Of a DNA stretch of 64,000 nt, positions 26,754-37,385 are shown piece by piece. The notes under the pieces were generated by a model that saw only the letters and a program-made list of their open reading frames with translations, searched no databases and was not told the origin of the DNA. The position numbers and the translations under genes were made by a program. Position 1 is the stretch's first letter; each line of letters starts with the position of its first letter. Source of the stretch: Phycisphaerales bacterium (GTDB lineage: Bacteria; Planctomycetota; Phycisphaerae; UBA1845; Fen-1342); the NCBI GenBank assembly GCA_016710275.1, contig JADJXS010000001.1:744001-808000 (forward strand). The letters run 5' to 3'.

Positions 26754-27326
26754 TCAGGCCGGCAGCTCGAAGATTGACTGCGTCTTGACGATCGTGCGCT
26801 CCGCCGGGAAGGCGTGGAACGCGTGTACGTGAAACTCGCCGTCGCGCGCTTCCTGGTCGATGTAGGAGAACGGCACCATGTCGCCGTCGGCCCACTGATC
26901 GAACAGCACGTGCCAGCCGCGCTTCACCGCGTGCTTCACGAGATCGCTGTGCACGCTCTTGTAGAGCGCTTCGTCCATCGTCTCGACCTGCGTGCTCACC
27001 ATGTAGTGGCAGCCGTCCGGGATGCGCCGTTCATGATCGCGCTCGCCCTTGAGGCGGAAGCGCGAGAGCACGCCGCGCGTCGGCAGCAGATCGCTTTCGA
27101 CGGCCATCAGTTCAACGACGGACTTCTGACCGGCCGTGAGACTCACGACGTGCCCGAGGCCGATGAACCAGATGTCGGCGTAGTAGCGCCCCTGCGCGAC
27201 CCGGAAGCTCTTGTATTGCCGGAACAGCTCGGGATGGAGCGGGCGGTCAAAGAGATACAGGTGCAGGTCCGCGCTGAGCGGAACAGCAAGCTGGGAGTCA
27301 GTTCGATTCACGGGAGCGCTTTCCAA
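26754..27326 (-). CDS. DUF2617-like protein of unknown function
   Basis: 190 residues, soluble, no signal peptide. The N-terminal part L-H-L-Y-L-F-D-R-P-L-H-P-E-L-F resembles planctomycete proteins filed as DUF2617, which share an L-x-G-R-P-L-H-P-E-L-F element; I am not certain of the family. Further on are G-L-G-H-V-V-S-L-T-A-G and a long alpha/beta stretch with no catalytic motif I know. The start is uncertain: TTG at 27326 (AAGGGA upstream) or the GTG at codon 6. It is the only gene of its transcription unit, with its own -35/-10 pair and repeated TCTTGA/TCAAGA boxes upstream, so it may be separately regulated. Confidence 0.6.
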   Translation of the reverse strand: MESAPVNRTDSQLAVPLSADLHLYLFDRPLHPELFRQYKSFRVAQGRYYADIWFIGLGHVVSLTAGQKSVVELMAVESDLLPTRGVLSRFRLKGERDHERRIPDGCHYMVSTQVETMDEALYKSVHSDLVKHAVKRGWHVLFDQWADGDMVPFSYIDQEARDGEFHVHAFHAFPAERTIVKTQSIFELPA

Positions 27327-27350
27327 GGCTAATTCCCTTTCAACGTTGCG

Positions 27351-27456
27351 TCAAGACAGTATATCGAGAACCCGCCCTGCGACAAACGCATTCGCGGTCA
27401 AATCTTGACTTTCAAGACAGTTACGAGCCGGAATCACCGCCGGTTCGCGTCTTGAC
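27351..27456 (-). promoter_or_regulatory. Promoter with repeated TCAAGA/TCTTGA boxes
   Basis: On the minus strand, TTGTCG (27380-27385) and TATACT (27358-27363) are 16 bp apart, a plausible housekeeping promoter for the gene starting at 27326. Around it are repeated boxes: TCAAGACAG at 27351-27359, a palindrome TCTTGA-CTT-TCAAGA at 27403-27417 followed by CAG, and TCTTGAC at 27450-27456. One box abuts the -10 hexamer. This looks like an operator array for a dimeric regulator; the regulator is not identified. Confidence 0.5.
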
Positions 27457-27464
27457 CAGCTACC

Positions 27465-27806
27465 TCAGCCAACCCCGCAGGCCGGACACGGGCACAGCCG
27501 CCGCAGCAGGGCGTAATCAAATATCCCCAGGTCGTGCCCGTCACGCCAGCGGATCCGCAAGGCATAGTGCCCGACCAGTTCGGCCGATTCCGCCGTCGTC
27601 ATTCGCCCTGCGTCCACCGCCGCGGCGCTGGACAGCACCCGCAAGGCCGCTCCGGCCGTTCCCGCCTGCTCCCGTTCATGCCGACAGGAGGCACACGGGC
27701 AGTTCCGCCTCAACAGCACCAGCGGGTACTCGCTATGGTGCCCATCGGCCCATTGCACCCGCAGCGACGAATCGCGGATCAGCTCAATCCCGACCGGCCG
27801 CTCCAT
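27465..27806 (-). CDS. DUF971 family protein
   Basis: About 113 residues. It contains G-I-E-L-I-R-D-S-S-L-R-V-Q-W-A-D-G-H and Y-P-L-V-L-L-R-R-N-C-P-C-A-S-C, then a second half with Y-A-L-R-I-R-W-R-D-G-H and G-I-F-D-Y-A-L-L-R-R-L-C-P-C-P-A-C. This is the DUF971 fold, also found as the N-terminal domain of gamma-butyrobetaine hydroxylase and in some Fe-S-related proteins; the CPCxxC pairs could bind metal. The start chosen is the ATG at 27806, with AGGTGA five bases upstream; a TTG at 27830 overlapping the accA stop is also possible. Either way it is read with accA. Family function is not established. Confidence 0.8.
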   Translation of the reverse strand: MERPVGIELIRDSSLRVQWADGHHSEYPLVLLRRNCPCASCRHEREQAGTAGAALRVLSSAAAVDAGRMTTAESAELVGHYALRIRWRDGHDLGIFDYALLRRLCPCPACGVG

Positions 27807-27826
27807 CTCGCTCACCTGGCCCCCGC

Positions 27827-28924
27827 TCAAGCCGGGGCTGCCCGCCGGGAGCGGGCCTTGGCGCGGCCGGCCGCCGGTGCGCGGGCCGGCTCAGCGGCCG
27901 TGGTGGGCGGCGTATGGACGAACGCACCCCAATTGCGAATCCGCTCGTACCGGCGTTTCAGCAGCGTTTCGGTGCGGACGCGCTTCAGTTCCCGCAGCGT
28001 CGATCCCACCCACGACTCGACGGCCTTGGCCGCGGCGGTCGCATCCCGATGCGCTCCGCCCAACGGTTCCGGGATGATGGAGTCAATCAGCCCCAGCCGC
28101 AGCAGGTCGCGCGGGGACATCTTGAGAGCTGCGGCCGCCCTGGCCGCGTGTTCGCCGGATTTCCAGAGGATCGCGGCCCCGCCCTCCGGGCTGATGACCG
28201 AGTAATAGCCGAATTGCATCACCGCCACATGATCCGCCACGGCGATGCCGAGTGCACCGCCGCTCCCGCCTTCACCAATGACGCAGGCGATGATCGGCGT
28301 CTCCAGCGTGGACATCCGCATGAGGTTTTCGGCGATCGCGGATGCGATGCCGCGCTCTTCGGATTCAACGCCGGGATAAGCCCCTGCGGTGTCAACCAGT
28401 GCCACCACCGGAACGCGGAACTTCGCCGCCAACTCCATGCAGCGGAGAGCCTTACGGTAGCCCTCGGGGTGCGCACAGCCGAAATTCACGTCCACCCGCT
28501 CGCGCGTATCGCGCCCCTTGTGCTGACCGATCAGCATGACGCGCTGTTTGTCGATTCGCGCGAACCCACAGACCATCGCATGGTCATCGCCGTACAGGCG
28601 GTCCCCATGCAACTCGCAGAAGTCCTGCGCAATCAAGCGGATATAGTCGCGGAGCAGCGGCCGGCGCGGATGCCGGGCCACCAGCACGTTCTCCCACGGG
28701 GTCAGGTTGGCATAGGCCTCCGTGAGAGCGGCCTGCAGGCTGGCCCGGATGTTCGTGATGATTTCGGAGTAGTCGCGTCCGGTCTCGGCCTGGCTGGCTT
28801 CGAGGCGCTGGATCTCCTGCTCCATCTTGGCGATGGGCTTTTCGAAGTCCAGCAGGTACATCGAGCCAACGGCGGAGACGCTGCCAATCTCATTCGCTAC
28901 GGACTGGCCTAGTGATGCCGCCAT
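27827..28924 (-). CDS. accA: Acetyl-CoA carboxylase carboxyltransferase subunit alpha
   Basis: Alpha subunit of the carboxyltransferase that moves CO2 from carboxybiotin to acetyl-CoA, giving malonyl-CoA for fatty acid synthesis. 365 residues from the ATG at 28924 (AAGGA upstream). The N-terminal helix Y-L-L-D-F-E-K-P-I-A-K-M-E is typical, followed by P-R-R-P-L-L-R-D-Y-I, D-T-A-G-A-Y-P-G, the oxyanion glycines G-E-G-G-S-G-G-A-L-G-I, and V-I-S-P-E-G-G-A-A-I-L-W. About 45 residues longer than the E. coli protein owing to a basic Ala/Arg-rich C-terminal tail. The frame is open upstream, but that sequence is not AccA-like. The other acc subunits are not in the window. Confidence 0.93.
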   Translation of the reverse strand: MAASLGQSVANEIGSVSAVGSMYLLDFEKPIAKMEQEIQRLEASQAETGRDYSEIITNIRASLQAALTEAYANLTPWENVLVARHPRRPLLRDYIRLIAQDFCELHGDRLYGDDHAMVCGFARIDKQRVMLIGQHKGRDTRERVDVNFGCAHPEGYRKALRCMELAAKFRVPVVALVDTAGAYPGVESEERGIASAIAENLMRMSTLETPIIACVIGEGGSGGALGIAVADHVAVMQFGYYSVISPEGGAAILWKSGEHAARAAAALKMSPRDLLRLGLIDSIIPEPLGGAHRDATAAAKAVESWVGSTLRELKRVRTETLLKRRYERIRNWGAFVHTPPTTAAEPARAPAAGRAKARSRRAAPA

Positions 28925-29327
28925 ACATTTCCTTGACAAGAGCGCCCCGCAGACCAGTCGGGGCCGAAACCGCGCCGTCTGAAAGGGCGGAAGATAGACA
29001 GGGGATGTACCCAAATGCAAGAAAAATCGCTGGTTACGCGACTTTGCACTGCTGACCGGGAGCGCTTTCTGGCTGCCGTAATCGTGCGGTAAGCGTTTGT
29101 TATATAACGCGTTAACATCCAATACCGCCGATAACTCGAAATTCTCCCTCGGATCGCCCCGCGGCCTGCGCCGCCGCAACACATCAGCAGGATGATACCC
29201 CCCCGCCGGGTTCCGGGATGCCTCGTCACACATTCCGACAGTCGCGGCCGTCGTCCGCCCCCCCGGGTCCGCGTTCGTCCCGCCGCGATATCATCCACGC
29301 GCGTCCCGCGATTCGGAGAAGTTCCGC
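28925..29327. other. Intergenic region between divergent accA and purL
   Basis: 403 bp without a gene. It is less GC-rich than its surroundings in the part 29035-29125 and holds the 10-bp palindrome GTTATATAAC at 29099-29108, a probable promoter zone for accA on the minus strand, though no pair of hexamers at proper spacing stands out. Nothing else is recognised. Confidence 0.5.
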
Positions 29328-32291
<2,964 letters not shown>

Positions 32292-32325
32292 CATTCCGCC
32301 GCACTGCAATCCGGGTTTCAGAAAC

Positions 32326-32817
32326 ATGCCGCACACCGCGCCCGCCAGCACCGAAGCCCGACCGCCGCGACCGGGCCGCCCCTCCGACGTGGCCCGCCGC
32401 AAGCGGCGCGTCCTGATTCAGTTGGCCGCCTTTGCCGCGGTGACGGCGGTGCTGATCGTGATCGTGATGGTGCGCCGGGATCAGCAGTCGGTCGAACAGT
32501 GCCGTCGCGAGGCGGAATCCGTCGCGGCCGCGCTGCGCCGCGACGCGCTGGAGTCGCGCACGCTGCCGATGAACCTGCCGATCCCGCCGGCGCGGCGCGC
32601 GCACTTTCATTACAACCCGGTCAACTCGATGTTTTTCGGCGGCGGGCGGCCGGTCGGACTGTGCTGCTGTGCATCGCCGCACCGGCTGTTGCTGGCTCCG
32701 AACGGGCGGCACGTCGTGCTGGTCGCGGATGACCGCGTCGAAGTGCGCTGGTTGAGCGAGGACGAGTTCGAGGCTCACAAGGCCGGCTGGAAGTTGCAGC
32801 CGCCGGTCATACGCTGA
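32326..32817 (+). CDS. Single-pass membrane protein of unknown function
   Basis: 163 residues from the ATG at 32326, 34 bp after purL. A basic Pro/Arg-rich start is followed by one membrane helix (L-A-A-F-A-A-V-T-A-V-L-I-V-I-V-M-V, about residues 33-49) and a soluble region with R-R-D-A-L-E-S-R-T-L-P, a G-L-C-C-C-A-S-P cysteine cluster and a short C-terminal beta-rich part. No family recognised. It may be co-transcribed with purL and lysA (28 bp downstream). Reading is supported by the conserved direction and tight spacing only. Confidence 0.6.
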   Translation: MPHTAPASTEARPPRPGRPSDVARRKRRVLIQLAAFAAVTAVLIVIVMVRRDQQSVEQCRREAESVAAALRRDALESRTLPMNLPIPPARRAHFHYNPVNSMFFGGGRPVGLCCCASPHRLLLAPNGRHVVLVADDRVEVRWLSEDEFEAHKAGWKLQPPVIR

Positions 32818-32845
32818 TTGCTGCGACGGGCGGAGTGCGCGCGGA

Positions 32846-34120
32846 ATGGACCTGTTCGAGTATCGCGATGGCGCCCTGTGCGCGGAGTCCGTCGGCGTCG
32901 ATCAACTCGCCGGGGAGCACGGCACCCCGCTCTACGTCTACTCCGCCGGCACTTTTCGAGAGCACTACCGCCGGTTTCTGGCCGCGTTTGCCGAGTTGAA
33001 TCCGCTGGTGTGTTTCAGCGTCAAGTCCTGCCAGAACATCCACATTCTGCGCCTGCTGCGCGAACTGGGCAGCGGGTTCGACGTGGTCAGCGGCGGCGAA
33101 CTGGCCCGGGCGCTGGCCGCCGGCGCCGACCCCGCCGGCATTGTGTACGCCGGCGTGGGCAAGACCGACGCCGAGATTCGTGCGGCGCTGAATGCCGGCA
33201 TCCGCGTTTTCAACGTCGAATCCGAATCCGAACTGGTCGAGACCGCGGCGCTGGCGGGGGCGCTCGGCATCCGGCCGACGCTGGCGCTGCGCGTCAACCC
33301 CGACGTGGACGCCGAAACGCACGAATACACGACCACCGGGCGCAAAGAGACGAAATTCGGCGTTGATCTGGACGTCGCGCGCGACGTCTTCCGGCGCTTC
33401 GCCGCGGACCCGCGCGTTTCGCTTTCCGGGCTGCACCTGCACCTGGGTTCGCCGGTGCTTAGTCCGCGGGCCTACGGCGTCGCGCTGGAGCGCGTGCTGG
33501 AACTGGCGGACGCTCTCCGCGGCGACGGCATCGCCGTGGACACGCTGGACGCCGGCGGCGGTTTCGGTGCGCACTATCGCGGCGACGAAGCGCCCAGCGC
33601 CGCCCGCTACGCCGAGGTGATCGTGCCGCTGCTGCGCGGCCGCGGGCTGCGCGTGATCCTTGAGCCCGGCCGCAGCATCGCCGCCAACGCCGGAATCCTG
33701 GTGGCGCGGGTGCTGCACGTGAAAACCTCCGGCACGAAGCGCTTCGTGATCGTGGACGGCTCAATGACGGACCTGATCCGCCCGGCGCTCTACGGCGCGG
33801 CGCATTTCGCCTGGCCGGTGCAGGCCGGAGCGCACGTTCCCGCGTCCCGCAATCCGGACGCCGTCACCGGCTTTGAGCCGTGCGACGTCGTCGGGCCGGT
33901 CTGCGAGAGCGGCGATTTCCTGGCCCGGGAGCGGCGGATTCCGCCGGTTCGTCGCGGCGACCTGATCGCGGTGTACACCGCCGGCGCCTACGGCATGTCG
34001 ATGTCGAGCCAGTACAACTCGCGCCCGCGCGCCGCCGAGGTGCTGGTGGATGGAAGCGCGGTGCGCGTCATCCGGCGGCGCGAGACGATCGACGACCTGC
34101 TCGCGCCGGAGCGCGTCTGA
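32846..34120 (+). CDS. lysA: Diaminopimelate decarboxylase
   Basis: PLP enzyme of the alanine-racemase fold that decarboxylates meso-diaminopimelate to lysine. 424 residues. The PLP lysine is in V-C-F-S-V-K-S-C. Other signatures are G-S-G-F-D-V-V-S-G-G-E-L, K-F-G-V-D, L-H-L-H-L-G-S, the phosphate-binding D-A-G-G-G-F-G, the E-P-G-R motif, C-E-S-G-D near the dimer active site (substrate Cys), and the late Y-G-M-S-M-S-S-Q-Y-N-S-R-P-R. All expected catalytic residues are present and length is normal. It lies between the small membrane protein and ribF in a same-direction run. Confidence 0.95.
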   Translation: MDLFEYRDGALCAESVGVDQLAGEHGTPLYVYSAGTFREHYRRFLAAFAELNPLVCFSVKSCQNIHILRLLRELGSGFDVVSGGELARALAAGADPAGIVYAGVGKTDAEIRAALNAGIRVFNVESESELVETAALAGALGIRPTLALRVNPDVDAETHEYTTTGRKETKFGVDLDVARDVFRRFAADPRVSLSGLHLHLGSPVLSPRAYGVALERVLELADALRGDGIAVDTLDAGGGFGAHYRGDEAPSAARYAEVIVPLLRGRGLRVILEPGRSIAANAGILVARVLHVKTSGTKRFVIVDGSMTDLIRPALYGAAHFAWPVQAGAHVPASRNPDAVTGFEPCDVVGPVCESGDFLARERRIPPVRRGDLIAVYTAGAYGMSMSSQYNSRPRAAEVLVDGSAVRVIRRRETIDDLLAPERV

Positions 34121-34145
34121 GCCGCGCGGGGAGTCAGCACCGCCC

Positions 34146-35147
34146 ATGCCCGATGATCCGCTCATCTTGCTGGCCGATCTTCAACGGCGCACGCCGCCCA
34201 CGGGCGGGTCGGTCGTGACCGTCGGCAACTTTGACGGCGTGCACCGCGGGCACGCGGAGATCATGAAGGCACTGCGGGGCGAGGCCGATGCGCGCAGCGC
34301 CGGCGCGGTGGTCGTCACCTTCGAGCCGCATCCGCTGGCCGTCATCGCCCCCGAGCGCGCGCCGCCGCGCCTGACCACCTGGCGCGAGCGGGCCGTTCTG
34401 CTGCGCGAGGCGGGGGCGGGCGAGGTGTGGACGCTCGCCGGAGAGGCGGCCCTCTTTCGCCTCAGCGCAGAGGAGTTCATCGGCCGGCTGGTCGCCGCGC
34501 TGGCGCCGCGCGCGTTTGTCGAGGGCGAGTCCTTTCGATTCGGGGCGGGGCGCGGCGGTTCGATCGAGACGCTGACGGCGCTCGGACGCGAGTACGCGTT
34601 CGACGTATGCGCTGCGCCGCTGGTGTCCGGCGCGGTCGACGGCGTTGCGGTGAGCAGTACGGCGGTTCGCGCGTGCCTGGCCGACGGCGACGTCGCGCAG
34701 GCCGCGTTGCTGCTGGGGCGGGCGCATCGCGTCACCGGCGTCGTGGTTCGAGGCGACGCCCGCGGCCGCACGCTCGGCTTTCCCACTGCGAACGTCGCGC
34801 AGCCGGAGCAGGTCGTGCCGGGGTTCGGCGTCTACGCGGCCGTGGCGCAGACGCCCTTCGGCCTGCACGCCTGCGCCGTGAACGTCGGCCCGCAGCCGAC
34901 TTTCGAACAGAACACGCCGCGCATCGAGGCGCACCTGCTGGATTTCAACGGCGAGCTGGTGGATCAGCGGATCGGGCTGCACTTTGTGCAGCGGCTCCGC
35001 GTCCCGCGGAAGTTCTCCGGCGTGGCCGAACTGGTCGCGCAGATCGAGTGCGACGTCCGCGCGGTTCGCGCCCTGTTGGCGTCAACGGACGCCGATTCGC
35101 GCGTTTCCGCGCCAATCCGCGCCATGCTGCGCCAGATTCCGCTCTGA
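34146..35147 (+). CDS. ribF: Bifunctional riboflavin kinase/FAD synthetase
   Basis: Makes FMN and FAD from riboflavin and ATP. 333 residues from the ATG at 34146. The N-terminal adenylyltransferase domain has V-T-V-G-N-F-D-G-V-H-R-G-H (nucleotide binding) and V-S-S-T-A-V-R near its end. The C-terminal kinase domain begins V-T-G-V-V-V-R-G-D-A-R-G-R and has the key G-F-P-T-A-N motif, G-V-Y-A-A-V, and E-A-H-L-L-D-F. Both domains are complete. It follows lysA by 25 bp. It depends on the riboflavin pathway to which the disrupted ribH at 2449 belongs. Confidence 0.95.
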   Translation: MPDDPLILLADLQRRTPPTGGSVVTVGNFDGVHRGHAEIMKALRGEADARSAGAVVVTFEPHPLAVIAPERAPPRLTTWRERAVLLREAGAGEVWTLAGEAALFRLSAEEFIGRLVAALAPRAFVEGESFRFGAGRGGSIETLTALGREYAFDVCAAPLVSGAVDGVAVSSTAVRACLADGDVAQAALLLGRAHRVTGVVVRGDARGRTLGFPTANVAQPEQVVPGFGVYAAVAQTPFGLHACAVNVGPQPTFEQNTPRIEAHLLDFNGELVDQRIGLHFVQRLRVPRKFSGVAELVAQIECDVRAVRALLASTDADSRVSAPIRAMLRQIPL

Positions 35148-35179
35148 CCTCACGAAAGCGCGGCCGGGACCAAAAGCGA

Positions 35180-35208
35180 GGGAGCCGGGCGGTGGCCGCC
35201 CGGCTCCC
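35180..35208 (-). terminator. Intrinsic-type hairpin between ribF and the PEP-CTERM gene
   Basis: A 13-bp perfect stem (GGGAGCCGGGCGG at 35180-35192 with CCGCCCGGCTCCC at 35196-35208) and a 3-base loop. On the minus strand it is followed by TCGCTTTTGG, a short T run, so it best serves the gene ending at 35268; it may also stop ribF transcription. Confidence 0.75.
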
Positions 35209-35267
35209 GTGAGTCTCGTCAATCAGCCGCGACAAATCCGGCCGCACCGGCCGCCGCGGACGCTTTC

Positions 35268-36053
35268 CTAGCGGCGACGCATCGCCAGCGCCGCCAGGCC
35301 CAGCAGCGCCAGGCTGGCCGGCTCGGGCGTCACGGTCGCGTCGGCCATCGGCGACTGCGAGCCGAACGAGTTGCCGCGCAGACCGGCGTCTTCGTCGCCG
35401 GCGCCGAGATAGACAGGCTCAGCGCCGGTCGCGCCGGCGCGCGAGATGCCGCCGGTGCCGACCCGCAGGAAGACGCTGGCGACCGGGCCGGTGGCCTGCA
35501 CCTGCACCCAGCCGAGCAGAACGCTCTTGGGCAGGGCGCGGCGCTGCGCCGCGGTGCCGGCGTTGACCGGACCGATTTCGGACTGGTCGTCGTACGTCGC
35601 GGCGTTCACGCCGTTGTTGATGCCCTCGCCCGAGGTGACGGCGGCGAGGTTGATGCCGGTCAGGTCGGCCGTTCCGACGCCGACGCCCTGGTTCACGCCC
35701 TGCCAGCGCGTGTAGAGCACGTCGCCGAAGTCAGGGTCCACCACCGTGTAGTTGTACATCAGGCGGTCCGCAACGACACCGCCGTCGACGTGCACGTCGA
35801 AGGACACGCCGTTCCACTTCTGTGACGACGGCGGGCCGATCATCTGCGCCCAGAGGTACAGGATCGTGCCGTTGCCGACGGTCGGATTGCCGGGTCCGCC
35901 GTTCGCAGCGGGCATGTCGCCGGCGGCGACGCCGACGTCATTGACCACGCTGTTCGAGAACGCGCCGCCCGTGGAGAAAAAGAGACGCAAGGCCGCGTTC
36001 GCCGGAACGACGAATAGCGCGAGTCCGGCAGCCAGTGCTACGAAACGCTTCAT
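35268..36053 (-). CDS. PEP-CTERM sorting domain protein
   Basis: 261 residues from the ATG at 36053, chosen because GAGGAG lies 11 bases upstream and a signal peptide (M-K-R-F-V-A-L-A-A-G-L-A-L-F-V) starts there. The C-terminus is a short PEP-CTERM signal: V-T-P-E-P-A-S-L-A-L-L-G-L-A-A-L-A-M-R-R-R. The mature part is rich in Gly, Val and Asp and lacks Cys or known motifs, so it is probably a beta-sandwich surface protein processed by exosortase. Single gene with its own terminator. A second instance of the same sorting class as the gene at 1046-1735, but with no similarity in the body. Confidence 0.87.
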   Translation of the reverse strand: MKRFVALAAGLALFVVPANAALRLFFSTGGAFSNSVVNDVGVAAGDMPAANGGPGNPTVGNGTILYLWAQMIGPPSSQKWNGVSFDVHVDGGVVADRLMYNYTVVDPDFGDVLYTRWQGVNQGVGVGTADLTGINLAAVTSGEGINNGVNAATYDDQSEIGPVNAGTAAQRRALPKSVLLGWVQVQATGPVASVFLRVGTGGISRAGATGAEPVYLGAGDEDAGLRGNSFGSQSPMADATVTPEPASLALLGLAALAMRRR

Positions 36054-36479
36054 CTGTGCGATCTCCTCAGATTCGCGCGCCGGGTACCACATGGTCCTCG
36101 CGCGCCATGCCGCTGATAGGGGTGCCGCTCACCCGCACTTCAACTGCCAGTTTGTAGGTCGCGCGGAATCGCTAAGACAATGCGGAACAAGGTGGCGGGA
36201 TGAGGCGGACTCGTGCTGCCGAAAAACTCAGGCGCATCCCGATGGGGGGACACTTGCTAGCGGACGGCGGGCCGGTGGATGGATCGATCGCTCAGGAAAA
36301 TTGTCGGAAGGGGGGAACTCGGGACGCGCGGACCGGACCAGGGATGATCGCCGCGCTTGGCATGTCGCGCGCGCAGCCGGCCCTGGTCACGAACCCGTGA
36401 TCACGGGCAGGTCCGCCCGGCAGGATGCGGGCGGATGCGAGCGCAAAGTGCCGCGCGGCGCCGGAGCCGGCTGCAGCCG
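36054..36479. other. Intergenic stretch upstream of the PEP-CTERM gene
   Basis: 426 bp without a convincing gene. On the minus strand TTGAAG (36138-36143) and TATCAG (36113-36118) are 19 bp apart, a weak promoter candidate for the gene starting at 36053. Nothing is recognised in 36150-36479. Confidence 0.4.
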
Positions 36480-37385
36480 CTATCGGCCCTGCGGCTCAGG
36501 CGCAATGGTCGCCGTCGCGGATTCCCGGACCAGCGCGTTCTCATCCGCGGCCAGTGCGCCGGCCAGGTCCGCTTGTGCGAGCGAGCGGTGCGCGCGCATC
36601 AGCTCCGCAGCGCACAGCCGCACCCACCACTCCCGGTGGCCGGCCAGGCGGCGAAGCTCGACGACCGCCGCGTCTTCGACCTCATCGGGCCGCAGGAATC
36701 CGTGCTGCTGCTTCCACAACGTCCCCGAAAGGACGTGCTCGGCCCACAGCAGCTCGCGCATGGCGGCCGGATCGCGCCACTGGTGCGCGCGCATCATCAG
36801 CAGCATCGCCGCGCCGGGGTCCACGCCGTACAGATGGCGGACCAGGCCGTCGGGGATCGCTTCGCCGGCGCGCAGCCGCGATGCGGTCGGCTCCAGGTAG
36901 GCCGAGAGGTCGGCCCGTCGCGACGCGCTGCGCTTCTCGACTCCACTGAGCACCCCCCGCGCAGCGGCGACGATTGCCGCGTCGGGCGAGTCCAGGAGCG
37001 GGATCAGCGCCCGCACCTGCGCGTCCTCCGTCACGTCGAGCCGGCGCAGAATCACCGCCGGCGCCATCGCGGCGCGCGTGTCCTTCGCACCGGCGGCGAA
37101 GATCACCAGTTGGCGGATCATGTCGTCGGATGGCGGCGTATGCGCTGCTTCGATGCGTTCGAGCGCCTTTCGTCGCGAATCGACATCCGGCGCATCGGCG
37201 ACCGCGGCGATCCGGGCCTGAACCAGCGGATCGGCGTCGATCTTCGGCGGCGCGGGGCCACCGGTCTGCGCGGCCGCGCCGGCGACGAGGAACAGCGCGC
37301 ACGCCAGGCAGGCGGTGCGGCTGATGGCCCGGGCGGTGCGCGCCGGGAGTGGGGCCTGTAAGCGAATCATGGTCAGTCTCGTCAT
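36480..37385 (-). CDS. Exported HEAT-like repeat protein of unknown function
   Basis: 301 residues. A basic start and hydrophobic stretch (T-A-C-L-A-C-A-L-F-L-V-A-G-A-A-A) form a signal peptide to about residue 39. The rest is all-helical in appearance, with repeated blocks such as V-R-A-L-I-P-L-L-D-S-P-D-A-A-I-V-A-A-A-R and V-V-E-L-R-R-L-A-G-H-R-E-W-W-V-R-L-C-A-A-E-L, which fit HEAT-type repeats. No enzyme motif. The ATG overlaps the stop of the dockerin/hydrolase gene (ATGA), so the two are made together and the HEAT-like protein may bind the secreted enzyme or its substrate (inference). Confidence 0.65.
   Translation of the reverse strand: MTRLTMIRLQAPLPARTARAISRTACLACALFLVAGAAAQTGGPAPPKIDADPLVQARIAAVADAPDVDSRRKALERIEAAHTPPSDDMIRQLVIFAAGAKDTRAAMAPAVILRRLDVTEDAQVRALIPLLDSPDAAIVAAARGVLSGVEKRSASRRADLSAYLEPTASRLRAGEAIPDGLVRHLYGVDPGAAMLLMMRAHQWRDPAAMRELLWAEHVLSGTLWKQQHGFLRPDEVEDAAVVELRRLAGHREWWVRLCAAELMRAHRSLAQADLAGALAADENALVRESATATIAPEPQGR

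Noticed and set aside
27806..27830. TTG at 27830 as the start of the DUF971 gene
   Set aside because: Possible, but the inner ATG at 27806 has AGGTGA at proper spacing and matches the start of conserved sequence.
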